Positions 16,314-24,306 of a DNA stretch of 64,000 bases are shown here, in pieces. The stretch's first letter is position 1. Each line of letters starts with the position of its first letter. This DNA is from Prevotellaceae bacterium (lineage in GTDB: Bacteria; Bacteroidota; Bacteroidia; Bacteroidales; Paludibacteraceae), in NCBI GenBank assembly GCA_020636695.1, contig JACJXJ010000004.1, forward strand, positions 1 to 64,000, given 5' to 3'. A model generated the notes under the pieces. That model was not told where the DNA came from and did no database searches. It saw only the letters and a list, made by a program, of their open reading frames with translations. Position numbers and translations under genes: made by a program.

Positions 16314-17132
16314 TTAATGAATGGTATTTTCTATTTGTTGTTGTTCTTGGCGACGGCTCACATCAATCACCCGCACATAGTGCAACGATTGAAAATCAGT
16401 TGCTAATTTCAATTCAATATCACAAAATGTTTTATGATCCTGATAATCCACATCCTCAACAGTTCCTATAAAAATCCCCTCTGGAAAAATGGCAGAAAAA
16501 CCACTCGTTACAACCGAATCGCCTACGACCACCTCAACATGACTAGGAATTTCTGTAAATTGTGCTGCAGTTGAAGAAACGCCATCCCATACCACAGATC
16601 CTAAAGCATCATTGCTTTTCAGTTTACCACTTACCAATAATTTAGTATTAAGGATAGGTAAAACAACAGAAAAATGCTCCGAAACACTTTCAACAACTCC
16701 CACAACTCCCTCATCAGAAACCACACCCATATCAGGTGCCAAGCCATAATCTTTCCCTTTATTGATTAAAATATAGTTCTGAATTTTGTTAATACTGCTG
16801 TAAACCACTTTAGCCGATATAGCACGATAAGCAGGTGTAACAACGAGCGACGTGTCTTTAAGTGCGGCTAATTTAGTTTCTAGACGAGCTACTTTATTAA
16901 CCAACATCTCGTTTTCATGAGCCAATCTCTGATTATCTGCACCTAAATAGAAATAGTCAGCCCAAGCACTAGTGGTCTCATACACAGAAACGACAAATGC
17001 TGTATTTGCTTTATAAATAACGCTTTGTTGAAATGCATTTGCATGAAAAATCAACACAAAAGCAATGATTTCCAAGAACAGGAATTCAAAAACTAATGCA
17101 AAGCGTGCAAAGAAACGTAATAAAGCTGACAT
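16314..17132 (-). CDS. mreC: Rod shape-determining protein MreC
   Basis: 272 residues from the ATG at 17132: one N-terminal membrane helix (ALVFEFLFLEIIAFVLIF), a coiled coil at about 65-95 (NEMLVNKVARLETKLAALK), then the beta-rich periplasmic domain with INKGKDYGLAPDMGVVSDEGVVGVV and DVDYQDHKTFCDIELKLATDF. MreC links MreB to PBP2 and RodA. The open frame begins at a TTG seven codons earlier; the ATG is preferred because the hydrophobic helix follows it directly. Confidence 0.93.
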   Translation of the reverse strand: MSALLRFFARFALVFEFLFLEIIAFVLIFHANAFQQSVIYKANTAFVVSVYETTSAWADYFYLGADNQRLAHENEMLVNKVARLETKLAALKDTSLVVTPAYRAISAKVVYSSINKIQNYILINKGKDYGLAPDMGVVSDEGVVGVVESVSEHFSVVLPILNTKLLVSGKLKSNDALGSVVWDGVSSTAAQFTEIPSHVEVVVGDSVVTSGFSAIFPEGIFIGTVEDVDYQDHKTFCDIELKLATDFQSLHYVRVIDVSRRQEQQQIENTIH

Positions 17133-17205
17133 ATGTGTATTTTGAAAAGACAAAGGGTAAAATAAATATTCTACCCTCGTTTTATTTGATTATATTATCA
17201 CCAAA

Positions 17206-18228
17206 TTAACGTAACAAGAATTGAAACTTGTGTACATTTTTAAGCGCGACACCCGTTCCGCGAGCTACTGCATGCAAAGGATCGTCAGCGACATGAAACT
17301 GAATTTGAATCTTATCAGTCAAACGTTTAGCCAAACCGCGCAACAAAGCTCCACCACCAGCCAAATAAATACCATTTTTAACCAAATCGGCATAAATTTC
17401 AGGAGGTGTACTTTCCAAGGCAGCCAAAACAGCCGCTTCAATCTTCGTAATTGACTTTTCTAGACAATGAGCAATTTCCATATATGAAACTGGAACTTCC
17501 ATTGGCAACGACGTCATACGATTAGGGCCACGAACAATATAGTCTTCAGGTGCTTCATCGCCCAAGTCCGTTAAGGCTGAACCTACATTAATTTTAATCT
17601 GTTCTGCAGTGCGTTCTCCTACTTTGATATTATGTTGACGGTTCATGTACTCCATAATGTCAGCAGTAAAATCATCACCAGCGATACGAATAGACTTATT
17701 AGCCACCATACCACCCAGCGAAATCACAGCAATTTCTGTGGTTCCACCACCGATATCAACCACCATGTTACCAGCAGGCGCTTCTACATCTAAACCAATA
17801 CCGATAGCGGCAGCCATTGGCTCATAAATCATATAAACTTCACGTCCACCAGCATGCTCTGAAGAGTCGCGCACAGCACGAATTTCAACCTCAGTACTTC
17901 CCGAAGGGATACCAACTACCATGCGTAATGAAGGTGTAAACAACTGATTTTTGTGAGGAATTAACTTAATCATTCCACGAATCATCAATTCAGCAGCATA
18001 GAAGTCAGCAATTACGCCATCCCTCAATGGGCGAACCGTACGTATACCCTCATGTGCTTTACCATGCATTTGCTGAGCCACTTTACCAATGGCAAGCAGC
18101 TTATCTGTGCGTCTATCTAAAGCTACAACCGAAGGTTCATCAACCACAATTTTATCATTAGAAATAATAATGGTATTAGCGGTTCCTAAGTCGATAGCTA
18201 TTTCCTGCGTAAGAGAAAAAAGTCCCAT
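17206..18228 (-). CDS. mreB: Actin-like rod shape protein MreB
   Basis: 340 residues, full length. It begins IAIDLGTANTII (phosphate 1) and continues with VGIPSGSTEVEIRAVRDS, MVVDIGGGTTEIAVISLGG (phosphate 2) and YLAGGGALLRGL (adenosine motif). MreB filaments organise the elongation complex at the inner face of the membrane. It is the first gene of mreB-mreC-mreD-mrdA-rodA, with a promoter element 42 bases upstream. Confidence 0.98.
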   Translation of the reverse strand: MGLFSLTQEIAIDLGTANTIIISNDKIVVDEPSVVALDRRTDKLLAIGKVAQQMHGKAHEGIRTVRPLRDGVIADFYAAELMIRGMIKLIPHKNQLFTPSLRMVVGIPSGSTEVEIRAVRDSSEHAGGREVYMIYEPMAAAIGIGLDVEAPAGNMVVDIGGGTTEIAVISLGGMVANKSIRIAGDDFTADIMEYMNRQHNIKVGERTAEQIKINVGSALTDLGDEAPEDYIVRGPNRMTSLPMEVPVSYMEIAHCLEKSITKIEAAVLAALESTPPEIYADLVKNGIYLAGGGALLRGLAKRLTDKIQIQFHVADDPLHAVARGTGVALKNVHKFQFLLR

Positions 18229-18269
18229 AGTTTAAATATCGTAAGTAGTTTTTTATGTAATTTGAGCTA

Positions 18270-18277
18270 CAAAAGTA
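18270..18277 (-). promoter_or_regulatory. Bacteroidota -7 element for the mreBCD-mrdA-rodA operon
   Basis: Minus-strand TACTTTTG, 41 bases upstream of the mreB start; the only match in the 130-base gap. Confidence 0.65.
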
Positions 18278-18360
18278 ATAAAAGAAATTGAAACGCTACT
18301 AGCAAGTCACTTAGCTTTTACAAAAACTTATCAACAAGCATATTATTATACAATTAATCA

Positions 18361-19857
18361 CTAAACATTTTGTTTAGAAGGGCGTTTCGGACGCAACAAC
18401 GGCAACTCACGCCACACCACAATGCCGACATATATTGCCACCAAAATAGTCCTATACAAAATATTAACAACCGTCCATTCGAATGACACCCAATACATAG
18501 CAGCAAACAACAACATGGTTAATCCAAAATACAACCCTAACACCTTTAGTTTATAATGAATTGGATAATATTTTTGCCCAAATGCGTAAGATAAAATTAC
18601 CATCACCACAGCACTTACTAACGCCGCCCATGCCGAGGCCATGTAACTATAAATTGGGATAAATACAATATTAATAACCAAAGTAACAATAAATCCAATC
18701 AATGAAAACCAAGCTCCAAACATAGTTTTATCAACCAGTTTGTACCACAACGACAAATTATACATCACGCCTTGTAAAAAATAGGCCATCAATACAATTG
18801 GTATAATTCGAATACCTTCACGATATTGAGGGCCAAGCAATAATTGAAAGATATCAATATAGGCAATGATTATCAGAAAAATAAAAAGTGTCGTAATCAC
18901 AAAATACTTCATCGCATCGGCATAAGTCGCTTTGCTATCTGAATCAGAATTCTTTGCAAAAATAAAGGGCTCATACGCAAAACGAAAAGCGTAAGTAAAC
19001 ATCATCATAACCATAGCCACCTTGAAACAAGCGCCATAAATACCTAATTCACGCATTGCTTCTGCAGGATTCGGATAGACCATTGGGAAAATAATCTTAT
19101 CAATAGTTTGATTCATAATGCCAGCCACACCCAACAACAATAGCGGTAAAGAATATTTCAACATACTACGCAACAAGGTCTTATCAAAATTCCATTTGCC
19201 AACAAATACATACGGCAGCAAGGCTAACGTTACCGTTGTTGTAGAAATAAGATTAGCCACAAAAATATAACCAACGCCATAATTAGGATCATAAAACCAA
19301 TCGATAAGTTGAGGATAAGACACGGCCAACTTTGGACAAATAACCAAAAAGAATATATTAAAAATAATATTCACAAAAATCATCAACAACTTCAAACTAG
19401 CAAATACAATTGGCTTATTCTTATAACGCAAGTAGGAAAATGGAATAGAATCAAAAGCATCCATAGAAACTACCACGCCAAGCATTTGAATAAATTCAGG
19501 ATGGTTTGCATAACCTAATGCGGCTGCAATTTGAGGTCCAAACACAATGCAAATTACCGAAAATAAAAGAGAAGTCGCGCCCACACTCGTAAGTGTCGTG
19601 CTATACACTTTATTGTCGGCTTGCTCATGCTTTGGTTGCTTATTAATAAAACGGAAATACCCCGTCTCCATACCATAAGTCAAAATAATAACAATCAAGG
19701 CTGTCCAAGCATACAAATTAGTCACTATGCCATAATCACTTGAATCAACTAAAACATAAGAATACAAAGGTACTAAGCACCAATTTAGAAATCTGCCAAC
19801 AATACTGCTTACGCCATAAATAGCGGTTTCCTGCGCCAACTTTTTTAAGCCTGCCAT
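18361..19857 (-). CDS. Polysaccharide/lipid-linked oligosaccharide flippase (Wzx/MATE-like)
   Basis: 498 residues with about 14 membrane segments in the MOP flippase pattern: ETAIYGVSSIVGRFLNWCLVPLY at the start, FRFINKQPKHEQADNKVYSTTL in the first cytoplasmic loop, and AFRFAYEPFIFAKN in the middle. Such proteins move undecaprenol-linked sugars or similar lipids across the inner membrane. In Bacteroidales this gene commonly follows ruvB. No glycosyltransferase cluster is nearby, so the cargo is unknown. It lies 12 bases downstream of ruvB in the same orientation. Confidence 0.88.
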   Translation of the reverse strand: MAGLKKLAQETAIYGVSSIVGRFLNWCLVPLYSYVLVDSSDYGIVTNLYAWTALIVIILTYGMETGYFRFINKQPKHEQADNKVYSTTLTSVGATSLLFSVICIVFGPQIAAALGYANHPEFIQMLGVVVSMDAFDSIPFSYLRYKNKPIVFASLKLLMIFVNIIFNIFFLVICPKLAVSYPQLIDWFYDPNYGVGYIFVANLISTTTVTLALLPYVFVGKWNFDKTLLRSMLKYSLPLLLLGVAGIMNQTIDKIIFPMVYPNPAEAMRELGIYGACFKVAMVMMMFTYAFRFAYEPFIFAKNSDSDSKATYADAMKYFVITTLFIFLIIIAYIDIFQLLLGPQYREGIRIIPIVLMAYFLQGVMYNLSLWYKLVDKTMFGAWFSLIGFIVTLVINIVFIPIYSYMASAWAALVSAVVMVILSYAFGQKYYPIHYKLKVLGLYFGLTMLLFAAMYWVSFEWTVVNILYRTILVAIYVGIVVWRELPLLRPKRPSKQNV

Positions 19858-19869
19858 TATAGTATCTAT

Positions 19870-20886
19870 TTAAAATAAACTTGTTTGTTCACTTGGTTTT
19901 AATCTACCCAAATGTTGATAAGCCAATCCCGTAACCTCTCGTCCTCTAGGAGTACGTTTAATAAACCCTTCTTTAATTAAAAATGGTTCATACACCTCTT
20001 CTATCGTTCCAGCATCTTCCCCTAGAGCAGTGGCAATTGTAGTCAATCCTACTGGGCCACCATTAAATTTATCAATAATGGTCAGTAAAATTTTATTATC
20101 AATTTCATCCAAACCATATTTATCAATATTAAGCGCTTCAAGGGCAAAACGTGCAATTTCGACATCTATTTTACCACTGCCTTTCACTTGTGCAAAATCA
20201 CGCACCCGGCGCAACAAAGCATTGGCCACACGAGGTGTTCCACGACTACGTAAGGCGATTTCCACCGCCGCATCATCAACTATTGGAACATCCAAAATAG
20301 ATGCTGAACGTTTAATTATGTCTGCAAGAATTTGTTCATCATAATATTCGAAATGACAATTAATACCAAAACGTGCACGCAAAGGACTGGTTAGCAAACC
20401 ACTACGGGTTGTAGCTCCAATCAACGTAAATGGTTCTAAGTCTATTTGTATTGACCTAGCACTAGGCCCTTTGTCAATCATAATATCAATACGATAATCC
20501 TCCATAGCCGAGTAAAGATACTCTTCAACAATTGGACTCAAACGGTGAATTTCATCAATAAACAACACATCATTACGTTCCAAACCAGTAAGTAAACCAG
20601 CTAAATCACCAGGCTTATCAAGTACTGGGCCCGAAGTTATTTTAAATCCAACGCCCAATTCATTGGCAATAATATTCGACAACGTGGTTTTACCAAGCCC
20701 TGGAGGACCATGTAATAACACATGATCTAGACTTTCGTTACGCTGTTTTGCAGCTTGCACAAAAATCGAGAGGTTTTCTATCGCCTTCTCTTGACCGCGA
20801 AAATCGACAAATGATAAAGGACGCAAAGCGCGTTCTAAATCATTATCACGTTCATTAGGCGATTGATGTATATCAAATTCCGACAT
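19870..20886 (-). CDS. ruvB: Holliday junction branch migration helicase RuvB
   Basis: 338 residues. RuvB is the hexameric AAA+ motor of RuvABC. Walker A is HGPPGLGKTTLSNIIANELG, Walker B DVLFIDEIHRLSP, the sensor region IGATTRSGLLTSPLRARFGI, and the C-terminal winged helix contains GREVTGLAYQHLG. The ATG at 20886 is preferred over a TTG two codons upstream. It follows the ABC ATPase gene closely. Confidence 0.97.
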   Translation of the reverse strand: MSEFDIHQSPNERDNDLERALRPLSFVDFRGQEKAIENLSIFVQAAKQRNESLDHVLLHGPPGLGKTTLSNIIANELGVGFKITSGPVLDKPGDLAGLLTGLERNDVLFIDEIHRLSPIVEEYLYSAMEDYRIDIMIDKGPSARSIQIDLEPFTLIGATTRSGLLTSPLRARFGINCHFEYYDEQILADIIKRSASILDVPIVDDAAVEIALRSRGTPRVANALLRRVRDFAQVKGSGKIDVEIARFALEALNIDKYGLDEIDNKILLTIIDKFNGGPVGLTTIATALGEDAGTIEEVYEPFLIKEGFIKRTPRGREVTGLAYQHLGRLKPSEQTSLF

Positions 20887-20927
20887 ATTCAAAAGAATTA
20901 ATAGCCTGTAAAGGCTGTTTTAAGCTG

Positions 20928-21824
20928 TTATTTTGTCAACGCTCTAAAAATCTCTTCCATCGATTCCTCCAGTTGACGCATAGTTAGAATCATCATTTTC
21001 TTTTCAGTAGCAAAACTAAACAAGAGTTCCCTCACGTCCGAACGTGCTGAAATCTGAAACAATTTATCAGACAACGCGTCCACTTTCAAAATATCACTAG
21101 AAAGTTGGGCTAAATCGTGACACATTGGCTTCGAAAATTCAACTTCAAAACGCAACATTTGAGAACCTTGCGTAATAACCGATTCGGCCTCGTCGGCCAC
21201 AATGTTTCCTTTATTAATAACCACCACACGCTGACATAAAGCCTGCACTTCCTGCATAATGTGGGTAGAAAATAGTACCGTTTTTTCCTTACCAACCTCA
21301 CTAATGAGTTGACGAATCTCCACCAATTGATTTGGGTCTAAACCAGTAGTTGGCTCATCTAAAATGAGCACTTGCGGATCGTGAATAAGCGCTTGAGCTA
21401 ATCCTACACGTTGGCGGTAACCCTTAGACAATTGTCCAATGCGTTTATGACATTCAGCCGTCAAGCCAGTACGCTCAATCATATTTTCAATACGCGCCTT
21501 ACGATTATCCAATTGGTAAAAATGTACCATAAAATCAAGATATTCACGCACATACATGTCCAAGTAAAGTGGATTATGTTCTGGCAAATAACCAATTAAA
21601 CGACGTGTAGCCAAATTAGATGGTGACACAAGCTCTCCACAAACAGACACTTGCCCACTATCAGGTTGCACAAAACCTGTAATAATTTTCATCAAGGTGG
21701 ATTTTCCAGCGCCATTAGGGCCCAAGAAACCAACAATCTCGCCTGCCTTTAGTTCTAAATTAATCTGATTTAGAACCACTTTCTGAGCATACGATTTAGA
21801 AACATTTTGAACAGATAGTGACAT
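20928..21824 (-). CDS. gldA: ABC transporter ATP-binding protein (GldA-like)
   Basis: 298 residues: a single nucleotide-binding domain with Walker A GPNGAGKSTLMKIITG, signature QLSKGYRQRVGLAQALIHDPQVLILDEP (Q-loop and Walker B included) and H-loop FSTHIMQEV, then a C-terminal extension of about 85 residues as in GldA and other ABC-2 exporters. GldA is the ATPase associated with gliding motility in Flavobacteriia, but close homologues occur in non-gliding Bacteroidales. No GldF/GldG permease is adjacent, so the exported substrate and any motility role are unknown. Confidence 0.85.
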   Translation of the reverse strand: MSLSVQNVSKSYAQKVVLNQINLELKAGEIVGFLGPNGAGKSTLMKIITGFVQPDSGQVSVCGELVSPSNLATRRLIGYLPEHNPLYLDMYVREYLDFMVHFYQLDNRKARIENMIERTGLTAECHKRIGQLSKGYRQRVGLAQALIHDPQVLILDEPTTGLDPNQLVEIRQLISEVGKEKTVLFSTHIMQEVQALCQRVVVINKGNIVADEAESVITQGSQMLRFEVEFSKPMCHDLAQLSSDILKVDALSDKLFQISARSDVRELLFSFATEKKMMILTMRQLEESMEEIFRALTK

Positions 21825-21850
21825 CTAATAAGGTATTAAAAATAAACCTG

Positions 21851-21858
21851 CAAATATA
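21851..21858 (-). promoter_or_regulatory. Bacteroidota -7 element for the gldA-ruvB-flippase operon
   Basis: Minus-strand TATATTTG, 26 bases upstream of the ABC ATPase start. Confidence 0.6.
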
Positions 21859-21925
21859 CAAAAAAACTACCAACTTATATGAGTTAGAAAGATATGAGAG
21901 AATTTTGCACTTTTTTTTATTTTTT

Positions 21926-21957
21926 TTTGGAAGGAATCAAAAAAAGTTTTACCTTTG
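21926..21957 (+). promoter_or_regulatory. Promoter for tRNA-Gln and the aromatic amino acid operon
   Basis: TTTG at 21926-21929, a 20-base spacer, then TACCTTTG at 21950-21957: a full -33/-7 Bacteroidota promoter. It lies 27 bases before the mature tRNA. No other promoter or terminator was seen between the tRNA and the leader peptide, so it probably drives the whole operon. Confidence 0.75.
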
Positions 21958-21984
21958 CACCACTTTTCTAAGGGAAAGCGGTAT

Positions 21985-22055
21985 TGTCTCATGGTGTAAT
22001 GGTAGCACTACAGTTTTTGGTACTGTCTGTCTAGGTTCGAATCCTGGTGAGACAA
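21985..22055 (+). tRNA. tRNA-Gln (anticodon TTG)
   Basis: 71 nt. The acceptor TGTCTCA / TGAGACA has 7 pairs with discriminator A; the D arm is TGGTGTAATGGTAGCA; the anticodon arm ACAGT-TTTTGGT-ACTGT carries TTG; the T arm is CTAGG TTCGAAT CCTGG. CCA is not encoded. Only 20 bases separate it from the leader peptide start, suggesting that tRNA processing generates the 5' end of the leader mRNA. Confidence 0.95.
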
Positions 22056-22075
22056 CAATATTAGAAAGATTTTAT

Positions 22076-22141
22076 ATGAAATCATTATTTACTAATTACT
22101 TCTTTTTCTACTTTTACTTTAGCAGTAAGAGCAGGATTTGA
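22076..22141 (+). CDS. Phe/Tyr-rich leader peptide of the aromatic amino acid operon
   Basis: 21 codons from ATG 22076 to TGA 22139-22141. The peptide begins MKSLFTN and then has an unbroken block YFFFYFYF (residues 8-15), ending SSKSRI. Six Phe and three Tyr codons in 21 is far beyond chance, and the products of the operon downstream make exactly these two amino acids. The last codons overlap the first arm of an antiterminator. The composition and position are those of pheL-type attenuation leader peptides. A short-lived regulatory peptide is expected, with no function as a protein. Confidence 0.88.
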   Translation: MKSLFTNYFFFYFYFSSKSRI

Positions 22142-22214
22142 TGTATGTAGTTTCATTTAAAATTTGTAATTATACGAGAATCCTGCTCCAATTCGAGCAG
22201 GATTCTTTGTTTTT
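22129..22214 (+). promoter_or_regulatory. Transcription attenuator (mutually exclusive antiterminator and terminator)
   Basis: Segment A, GAGCAGGATT at 22129-22138, covers the leader peptide end. Segment B, AATCCTGCTC at 22179-22188, can pair with A or with segment C, GAGCAGGATT(C) at 22195-22205. B:C is a perfect 11-bp hairpin (22178-22188 with 22195-22205) followed by TTTGTTTTT, a terminator 13 bases before pheA. A ribosome finishing the leader would cover A and allow B:C. A ribosome stalled at the early Phe/Tyr codons would leave A free to pair with B, giving read-through. The fold is seen in the sequence; the regulation is inferred. Confidence 0.85.
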
Positions 22215-22227
22215 AGATTAAATCAAT

Positions 22228-23076
22228 ATGAATCAATCACTCCAAGTAGCCATTCAAGGCACACAAGGCTCATTTCATGACATTGCCGCACGCCTCTATT
22301 TCGGTAATAAAATCAAGATTCTATCATGCAATACATTCAAAGAATCTATTGATTTAGTACGGAAAGACCCAACCATAGTGGGAGCAATTGCCATAGAAAA
22401 TACCATTGCAGGAAGTTTGTTACAAAATTACAACCTACTGAAAGATAGTGACGTCCGCATTATTGGTGAGCATAAACTGCGTATACAACACAGCTTAGTG
22501 ACTCTTGAAGGACAAAAGATTGAAGACATTCATGAAGTTCGTTCGCATTACATGGCACTATTACAATGCGAACAATTTCTATCACAATACCCACACATAC
22601 AACTTATTGAGGCTGATGATACTGCAAAAAGTGCTTATCAAATAGCCTCCGAAAAAATACAAGGCATAGCTGGTATTTGTTACGCAGAAACAGCGAAACA
22701 ATTTGGCCTCCACATTTTAGCAGAAGGTATTGAAACCAACAAACACAATTTTACACGGTTTCTAATGGTTTCACATAAAGATAAAGCTGAAGAATTCACG
22801 CAAAAAGACACTTGCAACAAGTCATCCATGGTATTTTCCCTTCCACACGAACAAGGCAGTTTATCTAAAGTCCTGACTATTCTTTCATTCTACAACATTA
22901 ATTTAACAAAAATACAATCGTTACCAGTCATTGGTCATGAGTGGGAATACCTCTTTTACATCGATTTGAGTTTTGATAATTACATACGATACACACAAGC
23001 TATCGATGCCATTCGACCATTGATACGCAACATAAAGATTTTAGGGGAATATACAGAAGGAGCACAAACCATTTAA
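22228..23076 (+). CDS. pheA: Prephenate dehydratase
   Basis: 282 residues. It converts prephenate to phenylpyruvate in phenylalanine synthesis. The PDT domain (about 1-185) shows QGTQGSFHDIAA, VGAIAIENTIAGSLLQNY and the catalytic NFTRFLMV. An ACT domain (about 200-280) contains LPHEQGSLSKVLTIL and an ESRP-like KIQSLP, implying feedback control by phenylalanine. No chorismate mutase domain is fused here; that activity is two genes downstream. It is the first structural gene after the attenuator. Confidence 0.96.
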   Translation: MNQSLQVAIQGTQGSFHDIAARLYFGNKIKILSCNTFKESIDLVRKDPTIVGAIAIENTIAGSLLQNYNLLKDSDVRIIGEHKLRIQHSLVTLEGQKIEDIHEVRSHYMALLQCEQFLSQYPHIQLIEADDTAKSAYQIASEKIQGIAGICYAETAKQFGLHILAEGIETNKHNFTRFLMVSHKDKAEEFTQKDTCNKSSMVFSLPHEQGSLSKVLTILSFYNINLTKIQSLPVIGHEWEYLFYIDLSFDNYIRYTQAIDAIRPLIRNIKILGEYTEGAQTI

Positions 23077-23087
23077 CATTGTTGTTT

Positions 23088-24263
23088 ATGAACCAAAGTT
23101 TCGTAGGAGCCACACGTTTAGAATCGGTGCAAGAATACTACTTCTCGCGCAAACTGAAAGAAATTGCTCGCATGAATGCCGATGGCAAACATGTGATTAG
23201 CTTAGGCGTAGGTAGCCCTGATATGCCACCATCGGAAGAGACTATCAAAACATTGTGTGAACACGCTCATCATAGTGATGCGCATGGCTATCAACCTTAT
23301 GTAGGGATTCCAGAACTACGCCAATCCTTTGCTGATTTCTACAAAAAATGGTATCAGATCACTCTAAATCCGACCAACGAAATTCAACCTTTAATTGGTT
23401 CAAAGGAAGGTATTTTACATATCACCTTGGCATTTGTCAATCCTGGCGAACAAGTTTTGGTCCCAAATCCTGGTTATCCAACATACACATCCCTAAGCAC
23501 GCTACTTGGCGCAGAAGTTATACCATACAACCTTACCGAAGAAAATGGCTGGTTGCCCGATTTCGATGCATTGGAACAGCTAGATTTAAGTAAGGTTAAA
23601 TTGATGTGGACCAACTATCCTCACATGCCAACAGGAACAAATGCCACATTAGAATTATACCAAAAACTAGTAGACTTTGGGAAAAAGCATCATATTATCA
23701 TTGTCAACGACAATCCTTACAGCTTCATTTTAAACAAGAAGCCGTTAAGTATTTTACAAATAGAAGGCGCCAAAGACTGTTGTATCGAGCTAAACTCAAT
23801 GAGTAAAAGCCACAATATGCCAGGTTGGCGCATCGGCATGGTAGCCTCCAATGCTACGTTTATCGAATGGATATTAAAAGTGAAAAGCAACATCGATTCG
23901 GGCATGTTCCGTCCGATGCAATTAGCAGCCGCCACAGCACTACACAACGACGAAAGTTGGCACGAAGAAATGAACTACAACTTGTACCAAAAACGACGTC
24001 ATTTGGCAGAACAAATCTTAGAAACGTTACAATGCACATACAACAAATCGCAAGTCGGATTATTTGTATGGGGGCGCATTCCCGACCATTATCAACAAGT
24101 AGAAGATTTAACGGAAACCATCTTACAAAAAGCACACGTTTTTATCACACCTGGTTTCATTTTTGGTAGTAACGGAGCACGTTACATACGCATTTCATTG
24201 TGTTGCGACGAACAAAAACTAGCCGAAGCACTGGATCGAATCAAACAAAACATAACAGAATAA
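23088..24263 (+). CDS. Class I/II PLP-dependent aminotransferase (aromatic or aspartate type)
   Basis: 391 residues from the ATG at 23088; an in-frame TTG nine bases earlier was not used. The fold-type I markers are GVGSPDMPPSEETI, VLVPNPGYPTY, the Asn/Asp-containing IIVNDNPYSFI and the PLP lysine in NSMSKSHNMPGWRIG, with a terminal Arg in YIRISLCC. Its place between prephenate dehydratase and DAHP synthase suggests transamination of phenylpyruvate and 4-hydroxyphenylpyruvate. It lies 11 bases after pheA. Confidence 0.9.
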   Translation: MNQSFVGATRLESVQEYYFSRKLKEIARMNADGKHVISLGVGSPDMPPSEETIKTLCEHAHHSDAHGYQPYVGIPELRQSFADFYKKWYQITLNPTNEIQPLIGSKEGILHITLAFVNPGEQVLVPNPGYPTYTSLSTLLGAEVIPYNLTEENGWLPDFDALEQLDLSKVKLMWTNYPHMPTGTNATLELYQKLVDFGKKHHIIIVNDNPYSFILNKKPLSILQIEGAKDCCIELNSMSKSHNMPGWRIGMVASNATFIEWILKVKSNIDSGMFRPMQLAAATALHNDESWHEEMNYNLYQKRRHLAEQILETLQCTYNKSQVGLFVWGRIPDHYQQVEDLTETILQKAHVFITPGFIFGSNGARYIRISLCCDEQKLAEALDRIKQNITE

Positions 24264-24306
24264 CTATAGAATCACATACTAAAAACCACCTAAAAATCAA
24301 ACTTAT

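Noticed and set aside
21818..22075. Protein of 107 residues spanning tRNA-Gln
   Set aside because: Its first 86 codons read through the promoter and the tRNA. Only the last 21 codons, from ATG 22076, have a meaningful composition, and these are annotated as the leader peptide.
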